A stretch of 64,000 bases of DNA from Gracilibacillus dipsosauri (GCF_003176895.1 NZ_QGTD01000004.1:62001-126000); one strand, 5' to 3'; positions 51,540-60,449 are shown, counted from the stretch's first letter. Program-made: numbers and translations. The notes: generated by a model not told the origin, from the sequence alone.

Positions 51540-53012
51540 ATGAAGAAACGTCATAAATGGCATCAAAAAAGATCACTTTGGGTCCTCTTTGTGTTATCGA
51601 TTATCTATATTAGTACTATTTTCTACCATCAACAGAAGCCTCTACCTAAGGGAATCAACTACAAAGGCAATATTCACCATTTGACCGATAGTGAGATAGA
51701 ATTTTTATATGATTTAACCTATCAAAAGAATGGAAAGGAAATACACGAACAAGAAATATTTGAAGAAGTTTATCAAACGATCGAAAATGCGGAGGAATTT
51801 TTAATCCTTGATTTTTTCATGATGAATGAAACGTCGGCTATAGGAAGAGACTTCCCTCCTATTAGTCGCACCATTCGGCAAAAAATAATGAAACAGAAGG
51901 AAAAATACCCTGATCTAGAAATTATCTTTATTACAGATCCAATTAATACAACCTACGGATCTCATAAGGCTCAGCATATAGAGCCATTAAGTCAAATAGG
52001 TGCAGAAGTCATCTATACGGATTTAAATAGATTAAGAGATCCCAACCCGCTTTATTCTGGTTTTTGGCGAATGTTTGTCAAGTGGTTTGGTCAAGAAGGT
52101 ACTGGCTGGATCACCAATCCATTTGGTAATAAGTCTCCAAATGTTACCGCACGTTCTTACTTAAAGCTATTAAATATTAAAGCAAACCATCGTAAAGTCG
52201 TTATTTCGGAGGACAATGGATTGATATTATCAGGTAATCCTCATGATGCGAGTGGCTTTCACTCTAATGTTGGCTTTAAAGTAAAGGGTGCTATCCTAAA
52301 AGACCTCATTGAATCTGAACAAGCTGTTGCCGCATTCTCTGGAGGGGATACCTCCTTATTTCCAACCGAAAAGGAATTAGACCCATTGCTTGAAACAACT
52401 ACCTCATCAAAAAAAGATGCTATTCAAGCACAAATTGTTACAGAGAAACAAACAGAGAAAAGGGTGATTCAAGTGATAAAGGACACAACAGCCGAAGATG
52501 AAATTTGGATTGGCATGTTTTATTTAGCAGACCGAACGATTATTGACTCACTAAAAGACGCTGCTGACCGTGGAGCATCGATTAGAATCATTCTTGATCC
52601 GAATCAAAATGCTTTTGGCAATGAAAAGGTAGGATTACCTAATATCCCTGTTGCTAGTGAATTACAGAATGATCATTCAGAAAATATTACGATTAGGTGG
52701 TATAACATCAACAAAGAGCAGTATCATTCTAAGATTTTTTATGTTCATGGTCAGGCCACGAGTGAGATAGTAATCGGCTCTAGCAATTTCACTGCGAGAA
52801 ATCTCAATAATTATAATTTAGAGAGTAACCTCTCGATCTCTTCGGCTAATCACCAGAAAGTAGTACAGGAGGTCGATCAATACTTTCGCATAATTTGGAA
52901 TAATGAGGATGCTGTCTATACTTTAGCGTATAAGGAATATGCCGATTCGATAAACATCGTACGAAAAATAGGCTATACCTTGCAAAAATTTACGATGTTT
53001 ACTACTTATTAG
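51540..53012 (+). CDS. Phospholipase D-like protein, membrane-anchored
   Basis: About 490 residues: a basic N-terminus and one membrane helix (about 10-27) followed by two PLD-type domains. The motifs are 'NHRKVVISEDNG' (HxK then Glu where Asp is usual) and 'YHSKIFYVHG...IGSSNFT' (HxK then His where Asp is usual, with the GSxN part intact). I chose the ATG at 51540 after GAAGGAG; a TTG at 51522 is less likely. Close to cardiolipin-synthase-like PLD proteins, but the Asp changes make activity uncertain. Confidence 0.85.
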   Translation: MKKRHKWHQKRSLWVLFVLSIIYISTIFYHQQKPLPKGINYKGNIHHLTDSEIEFLYDLTYQKNGKEIHEQEIFEEVYQTIENAEEFLILDFFMMNETSAIGRDFPPISRTIRQKIMKQKEKYPDLEIIFITDPINTTYGSHKAQHIEPLSQIGAEVIYTDLNRLRDPNPLYSGFWRMFVKWFGQEGTGWITNPFGNKSPNVTARSYLKLLNIKANHRKVVISEDNGLILSGNPHDASGFHSNVGFKVKGAILKDLIESEQAVAAFSGGDTSLFPTEKELDPLLETTTSSKKDAIQAQIVTEKQTEKRVIQVIKDTTAEDEIWIGMFYLADRTIIDSLKDAADRGASIRIILDPNQNAFGNEKVGLPNIPVASELQNDHSENITIRWYNINKEQYHSKIFYVHGQATSEIVIGSSNFTARNLNNYNLESNLSISSANHQKVVQEVDQYFRIIWNNEDAVYTLAYKEYADSINIVRKIGYTLQKFTMFTTY

Positions 53013-53104
53013 AGCTAATTTCCTAAGCTACTTTTTCTCAGATTCACATATTTTTCCCCCCTCTACGAATAGACTAAATTATCGAAAAAGAATGGAGGGA
53101 GAGA

Positions 53105-53752
53105 ATGTCCAATCATTTTCATAAAGAATGGAATCAACCTTCTCTAAAGGTTTTTGGTACGGGCATGTTACAAGTACGACCAGATGTAGCCGAATTGGAA
53201 TTAGGAGTGGTAACAGAGGCAGCAGATGCGTTAACTGCACAGGAAGAGAATGCTATTATCATGAATCGGCTCTATCAGGCACTGCTGTCTATTCCTATTA
53301 CTCAAGAAAATATCCAAACAATCGAGTATTCAATTTATCCCCAATACGATTATCAGAATGGCAATCCTATCCTTAAAGGTTATCAGGTAACCAATAGGCT
53401 ATCGATAAGAGTGACAGATTTAGCTCAAACCGGACTAATAATCGACACAGCCGTTCAAAATGGAGCAAATCAAATTTCTAATATCGTATTTACATTAAGT
53501 GATCATCATCGCTACTATCAACAAGCACTTCAGCTAGCTATACAAAACGCTTATCAAAAAGCACAAACCATAACGCAAACGATTCGTGTACACCTCTTTC
53601 CTGTTCCCTTCCACATTACCGAGCTCATGCCTAGTAGACCACAGCCCTTCCAAGCCTATAGCTTGAAAGCAAGCAATGCTACTACCCCAATCGAGCCTGG
53701 ACAAATAGAAATAGAAGCAAATATAGAAATGAAATTCACCTACTATTGCTAG
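53105..53752 (+). CDS. SIMPL-domain (DUF541) protein
   Basis: A 215-residue SIMPL protein: 'LKVFGTGMLQVRPDVAELELGVVTEA' near the N-terminus and 'PQYDYQNGNPILKGYQVTNRLSI' in the middle are typical. No signal peptide, unlike many homologues. The family includes the periplasmic stress protein YggE and BP26; the function in bacilli is unknown. A strong terminator follows directly. Confidence 0.88.
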   Translation: MSNHFHKEWNQPSLKVFGTGMLQVRPDVAELELGVVTEAADALTAQEENAIIMNRLYQALLSIPITQENIQTIEYSIYPQYDYQNGNPILKGYQVTNRLSIRVTDLAQTGLIIDTAVQNGANQISNIVFTLSDHHRYYQQALQLAIQNAYQKAQTITQTIRVHLFPVPFHITELMPSRPQPFQAYSLKASNATTPIEPGQIEIEANIEMKFTYYC

Positions 53753-53758
53753 CATTCC

Positions 53759-53782
53759 GCTCGTCTCTTTGACGAGCTTTTT
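53759..53782 (+). terminator. Terminator of the SIMPL gene
   Basis: GCTCGTC (53759-53765), a 5-base loop, GACGAGC (53771-53777) and five Ts: a textbook intrinsic terminator 7 bases after the stop codon. Confidence 0.9.
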
Positions 53783-53810
53783 ACATTTATATTGCAATTA
53801 CCGAGGAAAT

Positions 53811-53836
53811 GTTTAAAATCTTTCCATCGCGGTAAT
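53811..53836 (+). promoter_or_regulatory. Possible sigma-B (or sigma-F) promoter of sspH-SDR
   Basis: GTTTAA (53811-53816) is a perfect sigma-B -35; GGTAAT (53831-53836) after 14 bases matches GGGTAT at 4 of 6. A sigma-F reading is also conceivable given the spore gene behind it. Confidence 0.35.
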
Positions 53837-53879
53837 GAAATAAACAGGAAGAACAAACCGATCAAAGGAGGTAATGAAC

Positions 53880-54062
53880 ATGAATGTAATGCGTGCAAAA
53901 GAGATCAAGGATGATCCGGTGATGAAAGATGTCCTTCATAATGGACAATATGTCTATATTATTGATGTAGATGACGATACCCAAAATGTTTTAGTAAGAT
54001 ATACGAAACAATCGGATGAAGTATTTGAAGTAGACGTGACAGAGCTATACGAAGAAGAATAG
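53880..54062 (+). CDS. sspH: H-type small acid-soluble spore protein
   Basis: A 60-residue SASP of the SspH family: 'MNVMRAKEIKDDPVM' followed by 'VYIIDVDDDTQNVLV' matches the SspH pattern of B. subtilis in order and length. SspH is a minor protein of the mature spore core. The ATG at 53880 is preferred, with AAAGGAGG 8 bases upstream, over one at 53874. It is followed by an SDR gene after 11 bases, an unusual partner. Confidence 0.88.
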   Translation: MNVMRAKEIKDDPVMKDVLHNGQYVYIIDVDDDTQNVLVRYTKQSDEVFEVDVTELYEEE

Positions 54063-54073
54063 GAGGTAAAACA

Positions 54074-54940
54074 ATGAATCCAAGAGACATGCAAAACGGA
54101 TCTACACCGAGACAGAAGCAAGAGAGACAGCCAGGAATCGAATCACAAATGAATCCATTGCCACATAAGCCATTGGACTATAAAGGTGTCGGTAGATTGA
54201 AGGGCAAAACGGCTCTTATTACTGGTGGAGACAGTGGAATTGGTCGTGCAGTTGCGATTGTTTATGCAAAGGAAGGAGCCAATCTTGCCATCTCTTATTT
54301 TGATGAAGATAATGATGCCGAAGAGACCAAAAAGTTAGTCGAAAGAGAGGGTGTGAAGTGCTTACTCTTGCCTGGGGATATTAAAGATCCCGAACACTGT
54401 GTACATCTTGTCGAGAAGACGGTAGACGAATTTGGACAACTAAATATTCTTGTGAATAATGCCGCCATTCAATATATCAAAGAAGATGTATTAGACATTT
54501 CGAATGAACAAATGGAAGAGGTATTCCGTACAAATTTCTTCTCACAGTTCTATTTAACGAAAGCTGCAGTAAAACATATGAGAGCTGGTGATTCCATCAT
54601 TAGTACTTCGTCAATAAATGCCTATAAAGGGAATGGAATACTCATGGATTATTCCGCAACAAAAGGAGCCATCACAGCATTTACCCGTAGTATTGCTCAG
54701 AGCTTAGCCAAAAAAGGGATCCGAGCAAATTCCGTTGCACCAGGACCTGTATGGACACCACTTATCCCTGCATCGTTTGATGAAGATGCGGTAGAGGAAT
54801 TTGGTCAGGATGGTTTAATGGGACGACCTGGTCAACCATCAGAGCATGCATGGCCGTATGTGATGCTAGCTTCCGACGAGTCCTCTTATATGACAGGACA
54901 GGCTATTCATATTAATGGCGGATCATGGACTTCCTCTTAA
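54074..54940 (+). CDS. SDR-family oxidoreductase, general-stress type
   Basis: A 288-residue SDR with the 45-residue N-terminal extension ('PGIESQMNPLPHKPLDYKG') found in YdaD/YhxC/YhdF-like stress dehydrogenases. Cofactor motif 'ITGGDSGIGRAVAI', catalytic Ser in 'ISTSSINAYKG' and 'YSATKGA'. Substrate unknown. Shares its transcript with sspH; paralogues in B. subtilis belong to the sigma-B stress regulon. Confidence 0.92.
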   Translation: MNPRDMQNGSTPRQKQERQPGIESQMNPLPHKPLDYKGVGRLKGKTALITGGDSGIGRAVAIVYAKEGANLAISYFDEDNDAEETKKLVEREGVKCLLLPGDIKDPEHCVHLVEKTVDEFGQLNILVNNAAIQYIKEDVLDISNEQMEEVFRTNFFSQFYLTKAAVKHMRAGDSIISTSSINAYKGNGILMDYSATKGAITAFTRSIAQSLAKKGIRANSVAPGPVWTPLIPASFDEDAVEEFGQDGLMGRPGQPSEHAWPYVMLASDESSYMTGQAIHINGGSWTSS

Positions 54941-55032
54941 GCGAAAGAAGGAAGCCAGAATGGAATTTTCATTTTAGCTTTTTCGTTATTATTACAACAA
55001 TGTTACATTTTATAAACAAATCCAATTTTTAG

Positions 55033-55057
55033 GATTAACAAGTGATAAACGGGGTAT
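55033..55057 (+). promoter_or_regulatory. Possible sigma-B promoter of the CXXCXG protein
   Basis: GATTAA (55033-55038) and a perfect GGGTAT (55052-55057) are 13 bases apart, close to the sigma-B pattern GTTTAA-N12/15-GGGTAT. The gene starts 75 bases downstream. Confidence 0.4.
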
Positions 55058-55132
55058 TTATTAACTAGCAATACCTGTTATACAACAAGTCGTTGTCTCA
55101 TTTGTTTTAAAATTCAAAAGGAGGAATTAACA

Positions 55133-55312
55133 ATGAGATGTAACAGTTGTAATGGTGAAGGGTTAGTCCGCTGCCGCAAATGCTCAGGAGAAGGTATTGA
55201 TTATGGCATTCACAAATGTGAGAATTGTGGAGGCGAAGGGGAGCTTGCTTGCTCTACATGTGAAGGCACTGGGAAAGTACGATTATTGGATAAGATTAAA
55301 TCAAAAGTCTAA
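55133..55312 (+). CDS. Small DnaJ-type zinc-finger protein (four CXXC motifs)
   Basis: A 59-residue protein, shorter than many gene-finding limits, with AAAGGAGG 8-9 bases before its ATG. It has four CXXC knuckles: 'CNSCNGEG', 'CRKCSGEG', 'CENCGGEG' and 'CSTCEGTG', the CXXCXGXG repeats of the DnaJ central domain, which bind two zinc ions. There is no J domain. Such free cysteine-rich fragments may act as small chaperone-like or redox proteins; the role is unknown. A strong terminator follows. Confidence 0.85.
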   Translation: MRCNSCNGEGLVRCRKCSGEGIDYGIHKCENCGGEGELACSTCEGTGKVRLLDKIKSKV

Positions 55313-55324
55313 ACATTGTTTTCC

Positions 55325-55363
55325 AAAGGAACACATTCGCTTCTCTCGCGAATGTGTTCCTTT
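55325..55363. terminator. Bidirectional terminator
   Basis: AAAGGAACACATTCGC (55325-55340) and GCGAATGTGTTCCTTT (55348-55363) form a perfect 16-bp stem with a 7-base loop between the zinc-finger gene and the convergent DUF3231 gene. Confidence 0.9.
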
Positions 55364-55399
55364 GTCTTTAGATGTCCGCATTTTGATGGAACACCAAAA

Positions 55400-56416
55400 C
55401 TATTCCTTATTATCTGTTAGTTCTTTACGATTCGTTGCTTTTGGTGGCTGTTCCATCCAACCATGGTCAATCATAATATTGGCACCAGACTGCACATATT
55501 TCCCTATATCCACCATAAACCGACCGTGCATCACACCTAGGTCACGCCTTCCATTGAGTGATGCAGCATTAGCGTAGGATCGAATCTTCATGGAGAACAT
55601 GTCTATTTTATGCCAAAGCATTAGCTTATCGGAAAAAGGAGCAAAATTAGAAGTCGTTACTAAGTCATCTAGTAAAGGTTGGGTTGGCAAATGTTCCTTA
55701 TTCAGCATTTGTGAACATGCCTCAATATGGTTAGCCGTTATTTCCTTTCCTTTTAACATAAATTTTTTCACTTTTTCATTTTTTGCTACTTGGCTGAAAC
55801 CAATTAATAAAGCCTTACTAGCTGTGTTATTTTCATTATCATCATACAGATGGGCAATTTCTAGTGCATGAAGGGATCGAATATCTCCAAAAAACCCATT
55901 TAAATAATTTTGCTTGCTGATAAAGTCCACCTTTTCTGGTATTGGGATTTGAGGCGGCGGTGTATAGAAGCCTTTCTTCATTAATGTATCATTTACCTCA
56001 TTGATCAATTTTTCTGTTTCATGAAACGTTTCAATAAACAAGTTTCTCGTATCTTTTCTCGTCATAATGGGGATAGCAATAGCATAAATACTCATACCAG
56101 CCTTACTTGTATACTTCAAGTAATGGAGATAAAACTCATCCGCAAATAACCGAGGTGCGCCTAAGTTCACATCTTCACTAGTAAAACCAATTGGTACAGG
56201 GAATTTTTCTTGCATGAATATATCTCTAATATTATTTACCAGCTTTTCGCTTAGCTTTAATGCTTTTGCCACAACCTTTTTAATATCTCGATCTTCGACA
56301 TGCTGAAGATAGTAACTAAGCACACATGTCGCCATCGTATTCCCTGTATAAGCCACCCAAAGCTTCCCCATTTCTGCTGAAGTTAATCTATTCGTATTAT
56401 GATGATTATTGCTCAT
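55400..56416 (-). CDS. DUF3231 family protein
   Basis: A 338-residue soluble helical protein made of two similar halves of about 160 residues, each opening with a helix of the type 'LTSAEMGKLWVAYTGNTMA' / 'GDIRSLHALEIAHLYDDNEN'. DUF3231 proteins occur only in spore-forming bacilli and look like ferritin-type bundles; function unknown. The ATG at 56416 follows a GGGGGG ribosome-binding site. Confidence 0.87.
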   Translation of the reverse strand: MSNNHHNTNRLTSAEMGKLWVAYTGNTMATCVLSYYLQHVEDRDIKKVVAKALKLSEKLVNNIRDIFMQEKFPVPIGFTSEDVNLGAPRLFADEFYLHYLKYTSKAGMSIYAIAIPIMTRKDTRNLFIETFHETEKLINEVNDTLMKKGFYTPPPQIPIPEKVDFISKQNYLNGFFGDIRSLHALEIAHLYDDNENNTASKALLIGFSQVAKNEKVKKFMLKGKEITANHIEACSQMLNKEHLPTQPLLDDLVTTSNFAPFSDKLMLWHKIDMFSMKIRSYANAASLNGRRDLGVMHGRFMVDIGKYVQSGANIMIDHGWMEQPPKATNRKELTDNKE

Positions 56417-56498
56417 TACACTACCCCCCAAATGAAATACGTCAAGGAATAGCTTTTCCCATTAGCAGAAAAAATATGAGAAATAATCACAAAAAAAA

Positions 56499-56520
56499 CC
56501 AGAGGCTTTAAACCCCCTGG
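56499..56520 (-). terminator. Terminator of katE
   Basis: CCAGAGG (56499-56505) and CCCCTGG (56514-56520) form a short stem with one mismatch, followed on the minus strand by eight Ts. Confidence 0.75.
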
Positions 56521-56532
56521 CTTCCTCATTTA

Positions 56533-58584
56533 TTACAAAACCTTTCGATTCCAAAACCTATGTGATGCTATTGCATCGATAAATTGATTCGCAAATTCCT
56601 GTGGCTCATCTTCAATGATCACACCAGGACTATGCTTCATTTCATCTACCTCTAAAAGCTTTTGGCCTTCTTGTGTTGCCCCAATTGGTTTAAAGTGCGA
56701 GAATGCCTCATAAACAAATAAGACAGCCTTCTTATAAAAGCTTTTATCCTCCTCACTTCCAGTCACTGCATAGACTGCGTCAAACAGGACAGAGTCTGCT
56801 GTTAAAAAGGTTTGATCTACTGCTAATTCCACGCCATCTGAACCTTTGACTGTACCTAAAGTATTACTTAGAATTTCAGCATGAATCCCCTCTCGCTTTA
56901 ATGTGTTAACAACCGTTTGAAGCTCTGCACCATTAAAGCCTTTTCCGACTATTACAGCAACTTTCCGTGTTTCTGGTCTTTTTGCTGTATTCTCCTGGCT
57001 TAGTGCTGGGGAGGACTTTGTCACGGTGATCTCTTTTTCCTTAGGTGGTTCTACCCCTATTGCCTTCGCAAATCCATGTGTGAGCTCAGTACTTACATGG
57101 GAAAACATCTCCACAACCTGCTCCCTTACAGAGGTATTCTCTACCTTCCCAAGCTCAAAACTGAAGGCATTGATCATATGCTCCTTCTCCGCCTTGCTCA
57201 TACTATTCCAGAATAGGGTAGCTTGAGAAAAATGATCTTTAAAACTTCCACTTCTTGCCCTGATCTTATGACCATCGACTTTCTCATCATAATGCTTATA
57301 GCCACCTTCTTCTTCTGTCGATGTTTCTGGCGTGTTCTGTGCCAGTGAATTGTTATGATAGCTTACTGGTCCACGATTAATCGTCTGTCTGCCATAACCA
57401 TCCCGCTGATTATTATGAAATGGGCATACCGGACGATTTATCGGAAGCTCATGGAAATTCGGTCCTCCTAAACGGATCAGCTGTGTATCTGTATAAGAAA
57501 ATAATCGACCTTGTAACAATGGATCGTTGGTAAAGTCAATCCCAGGGACGACATGTCCAGGATGAAAGGCGACCTGTTCTGTTTCTGCAAAGACATTATC
57601 CACATTGCGATTCAATGTCATTTTCCCAATCAGTTGAACAGGAACATCCTCCTCTGGCCAGAGCTTGGTTGGATCTAAAATATCGAAATCAAATTTAAAT
57701 TCATCTTCCTCTGGAATCATCTGTACCCCTAATTCATATTCAGGATAATCTCCTGCTTCAATCGCTTCCCATAAATCTCTTCGATGAAAGTCCGGATCCT
57801 TACCATTGAGCTTTTGGGCCTCGTCCCATACAACCGAATGCGTACCTAGAATGGGCTTCCAATGGAATTTAACAAAATGGGACTTTCCTTCTTCATTCAC
57901 AAAACGAAAGGTATGAACTCCGAAGCCTTCCATCATTCGAAAGCTTCTAGGAATAGCTCGATCAGACATTGCCCACATCACCATATGCGCCGATTCCTGA
58001 TTATTAGCAACGAAATCCCAAAATGTATCATGGGCCGTGGCAGCTTGTGGCATTTCATTATGTGGCTCAGGCTTTAACGCATGCACTAAGTCTGGAAATT
58101 TGATTGCATCCTGAATAAAAAATACTGGTATATTATTACCGACTAAATCGTAATTGCCTTCCTCAGTATAAAATTTTGTTGCAAAACCTCTTGCGTCTCT
58201 AGCTAATTCACCAGAACCTTTACTACCCGCAACGGTAGAAAAACGTACAAAAACTGGTGTTGTCTTATCTGGATCTTGGAGGAAACCTGCTTTCGTATAT
58301 TCCTTCATTGAATGATATACTTGAAATTCACCATGAGCAGCATAACCACGAGCATGTACGATTCTTTCAGGAATTCTTTCATGGTCAAAGTGTGTCATTT
58401 TTTCGCGGAAATGAAAATCCTCCATGATCGTTGGACCACGTTCCCCTGCTTTTAAGGAAAACTCATCTTCAGAAACCTTCAACCCTTGATTTGTTGTCAT
58501 TTTCTTATGACGGTCATCGGTTGTAAACTGTTCTAATTGTTCCTTCTTATTGTCTGCCCCATTCACATTTCGTTCATTACTCAT
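56533..58584 (-). CDS. katE: Catalase HPII, large-subunit type
   Basis: A 683-residue clade-2 catalase that destroys hydrogen peroxide. 'PERIVHARGYAAHGEF' holds the essential His, 'GNNIPVFFIQDAIKFPD' the Asn, and 'RLFSYTDTQLIRLGG' the haem-ligand Tyr. Residues from about 535 form the DJ-1/PfpI-like C-terminal domain ('KVAVIVGKGFNGAELQ') of large catalases. A sigma-B type promoter precedes it, as with katE of B. subtilis. Confidence 0.95.
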   Translation of the reverse strand: MSNERNVNGADNKKEQLEQFTTDDRHKKMTTNQGLKVSEDEFSLKAGERGPTIMEDFHFREKMTHFDHERIPERIVHARGYAAHGEFQVYHSMKEYTKAGFLQDPDKTTPVFVRFSTVAGSKGSGELARDARGFATKFYTEEGNYDLVGNNIPVFFIQDAIKFPDLVHALKPEPHNEMPQAATAHDTFWDFVANNQESAHMVMWAMSDRAIPRSFRMMEGFGVHTFRFVNEEGKSHFVKFHWKPILGTHSVVWDEAQKLNGKDPDFHRRDLWEAIEAGDYPEYELGVQMIPEEDEFKFDFDILDPTKLWPEEDVPVQLIGKMTLNRNVDNVFAETEQVAFHPGHVVPGIDFTNDPLLQGRLFSYTDTQLIRLGGPNFHELPINRPVCPFHNNQRDGYGRQTINRGPVSYHNNSLAQNTPETSTEEEGGYKHYDEKVDGHKIRARSGSFKDHFSQATLFWNSMSKAEKEHMINAFSFELGKVENTSVREQVVEMFSHVSTELTHGFAKAIGVEPPKEKEITVTKSSPALSQENTAKRPETRKVAVIVGKGFNGAELQTVVNTLKREGIHAEILSNTLGTVKGSDGVELAVDQTFLTADSVLFDAVYAVTGSEEDKSFYKKAVLFVYEAFSHFKPIGATQEGQKLLEVDEMKHSPGVIIEDEPQEFANQFIDAIASHRFWNRKVL

Positions 58585-58624
58585 GTTGTTTCTTCCTCCT
58601 CCTTAAAATATTGCCATAAATCCT

Positions 58625-58650
58625 ATTCCCTGACGATAGCAGAAGCAAAC
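58625..58650 (-). promoter_or_regulatory. Sigma-B type promoter of katE
   Basis: On the minus strand GTTTGC (58645-58650) and GGGAAT (58625-58630) are 14 bases apart (4 of 6 and 5 of 6 matches to GTTTAA/GGGTAT), about 40 bases before the start codon. Confidence 0.55.
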
Positions 58651-58742
58651 ATGACCAATATAATTTTGATGGAGATAGGAGCATATACAAGCAATTATCC
58701 AATGTAATAAACTACATTAAGAACAGAAAGGAAGTGATTCCT

Positions 58743-59042
58743 TTGTTTTCCGAAAGAAAAAGTAAGCCTCGTCTATGTATACCAAAAGGGTACAATTGGT
58801 GTGGGCCCGGCTGTAGTGGTCCTGGTGCACCTATTAATGAGGTAGATGCAGCTTGTAAGCGGCATGATGAATGCTATCAGCGAAATCCCAATCGATGTGC
58901 TTGTGACAAAGCTTTTCTACATCAAATTCGTTCCATGGTGAACCATCGTACAGAAAAGGGGAGACACGCCCACCTACTTTATCGCTATATGCAGCTACAA
59001 ACCTTTTTCCGTTGTGGAATGGGCAAGGATAGGCAGAGTTAA
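58743..59042 (+). CDS. Phospholipase A2-like small cysteine-rich protein
   Basis: About 99 residues with eight cysteines. 'YNWCGPGCSGPG' resembles the calcium loop and 'DAACKRHDECY' the catalytic His-Asp helix of the PLA2-like domain known from parvovirus VP1 capsid proteins and some bacilli. No signal peptide is visible. I chose TTG at 58743, with AAAGGAAG 8 bases upstream; GTG at 58734 overlaps that site. Activity and target lipid are unknown. Confidence 0.75.
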   Translation: MFSERKSKPRLCIPKGYNWCGPGCSGPGAPINEVDAACKRHDECYQRNPNRCACDKAFLHQIRSMVNHRTEKGRHAHLLYRYMQLQTFFRCGMGKDRQS

Positions 59043-59056
59043 TCTGTAAACATAAA

Positions 59057-59080
59057 AGGCTGTCCTCTGAAGGACAGCCT
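59057..59080. terminator. Bidirectional terminator
   Basis: AGGCTGTCC (59057-59065) and GGACAGCCT (59072-59080) form a 9-bp stem between the PLA2-like gene and the convergent MFS gene. Confidence 0.8.
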
Positions 59081-59085
59081 GCTTC

Positions 59086-60309
59086 TTAATGAGAACTTTC
59101 TACCTCATCTACATGTTGGACATGGCTTCGATTCATCCATATAAATAGGACCGATAAAAATACAAAGCCTGCACCTACATAAAAAGGAACACTTGAATTG
59201 TAGATCTCTGCTAATTTCCCAGCCGTAAATGGAGCAATCGCGCCACCTAGAAACCGCAAGAAGCTATACGCGGCCGATGCAGTTGGACGTTCTACAGGAC
59301 TGGCATTCATGACCGCTGTTGTAATCAATGTATTGTTATTTCCTAGTAGACCGCCTGCAAGTATCACTGCCACAATAAGTAGTGACTGGGTAGAGTTCCA
59401 GATACCCATCGATAAAAGCACCATAGCGAATAAAATTAACATCATACACATAGACCTTATCGTGCCAAACCATTTTTGTAGTTTAGGTGCCATAAATACG
59501 GAGGTAATCGCTAGTAATAGCCCCCAACCTAAAAATACATAACCTAAGCCATGCTCATCTAAATGTAAAACAAATGGAGCATAAGCCAGTAATGTAAAAA
59601 AGCCAAAATTATATAATGCGGCCGTCATGCCAAGTACAAAGAGTGAGCGGTGCTTCAATGCACGAAAGGGATCCAATAGAGAGACTTTTTTTCGTGCTAA
59701 AGATTGTCGAGGTTTTGTGCTTGGCATCAGCAGACTCAACGCTAAAAAGGCGATAATCATTAAGGACGCTACACCTAAAAATGGGCCACGCCAAGAAATC
59801 GCCCCTAATGCTCCGCCAATCAGTGGCCCGACGGAAATCCCAAGACCAATCGCGGCTTCGTATAAAATAATTGCTTTCGCATTCCCACTTGGAGAAAGTG
59901 TGACGATAGCACTTAATGCCGTTGCGACAAAGAGCGCATTTCCTAAGCCCCATCCCCCTCGTAGTAGAACTAGTTCCCAAATTCCATTAGATAAGCCACC
60001 CAAGGCAGAAAATAAAGCAATAATAATAATCCCGGCAAGCAAGCTACCTTTCATCCCGATTCGCGAAGTAATCGTACCTGTAACGAGCATAGCAATCGCC
60101 ATAATCGCATTATAGCTCGTAAATAATAAGGTTACCTCACTTGGTGATGCGTGGAGTTGACTCGCAATGGCTGGTAAAATGGGGTCAACAAGTCCTAAGC
60201 CCATGAAAGCAATAATACAAGCGAAAAAAACAGCCCACACTGCTTTAGGCTGAGTAAGAATACTAGGTTTTGTTTCCAAGGAAGACTCTGTTGCGGTATG
60301 AATGGACAT
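59086..60309 (-). CDS. MFS efflux transporter
   Basis: A 407-residue major facilitator with twelve predicted helices: 'LGLVDPILPAIASQLHASPSEV' at the start, motif A-like 'MLVTGTITSRIGMKGSLLAG', motif C 'EAAIGLGISVGPLIGGALG'. Close to bacillar efflux pumps under MarR control; the divergent MarR gene and operator support this. Substrate unknown. Confidence 0.92.
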   Translation of the reverse strand: MSIHTATESSLETKPSILTQPKAVWAVFFACIIAFMGLGLVDPILPAIASQLHASPSEVTLLFTSYNAIMAIAMLVTGTITSRIGMKGSLLAGIIIIALFSALGGLSNGIWELVLLRGGWGLGNALFVATALSAIVTLSPSGNAKAIILYEAAIGLGISVGPLIGGALGAISWRGPFLGVASLMIIAFLALSLLMPSTKPRQSLARKKVSLLDPFRALKHRSLFVLGMTAALYNFGFFTLLAYAPFVLHLDEHGLGYVFLGWGLLLAITSVFMAPKLQKWFGTIRSMCMMLILFAMVLLSMGIWNSTQSLLIVAVILAGGLLGNNNTLITTAVMNASPVERPTASAAYSFLRFLGGAIAPFTAGKLAEIYNSSVPFYVGAGFVFLSVLFIWMNRSHVQHVDEVESSH

Positions 60310-60337
60310 CTAAAAACTCCTCATCTAAACTTTCCAT

Positions 60338-60382
60338 TTTAGTTGCGCATTACAACCAATATTATTGTATAATACAACTAAA
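60338..60382. promoter_or_regulatory. MarR operator region
   Basis: TTTAGTTG (60338-60345) and CAACTAAA (60375-60382) are inverted arms; inside, TTGTAT-A-ATACAA (60365-60377) is a 6+6 palindrome of the MarR/OhrR type. It lies 29-73 bases before the MFS start. Confidence 0.6.
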
Positions 60383-60449
60383 TATCATTTTTTGTCAAGT
60401 TTGATATAATAGAAATAAGCTCCTAATAAATGAAAGGAGGCATCGGTCT

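Noticed and set aside
59627-60115. 162-codon ORF opposite the MFS gene at 59086-60309
   Set aside because: Antisense shadow of a membrane protein gene; no motif and no ribosome-binding site, while the minus frame shows clear MFS motifs.
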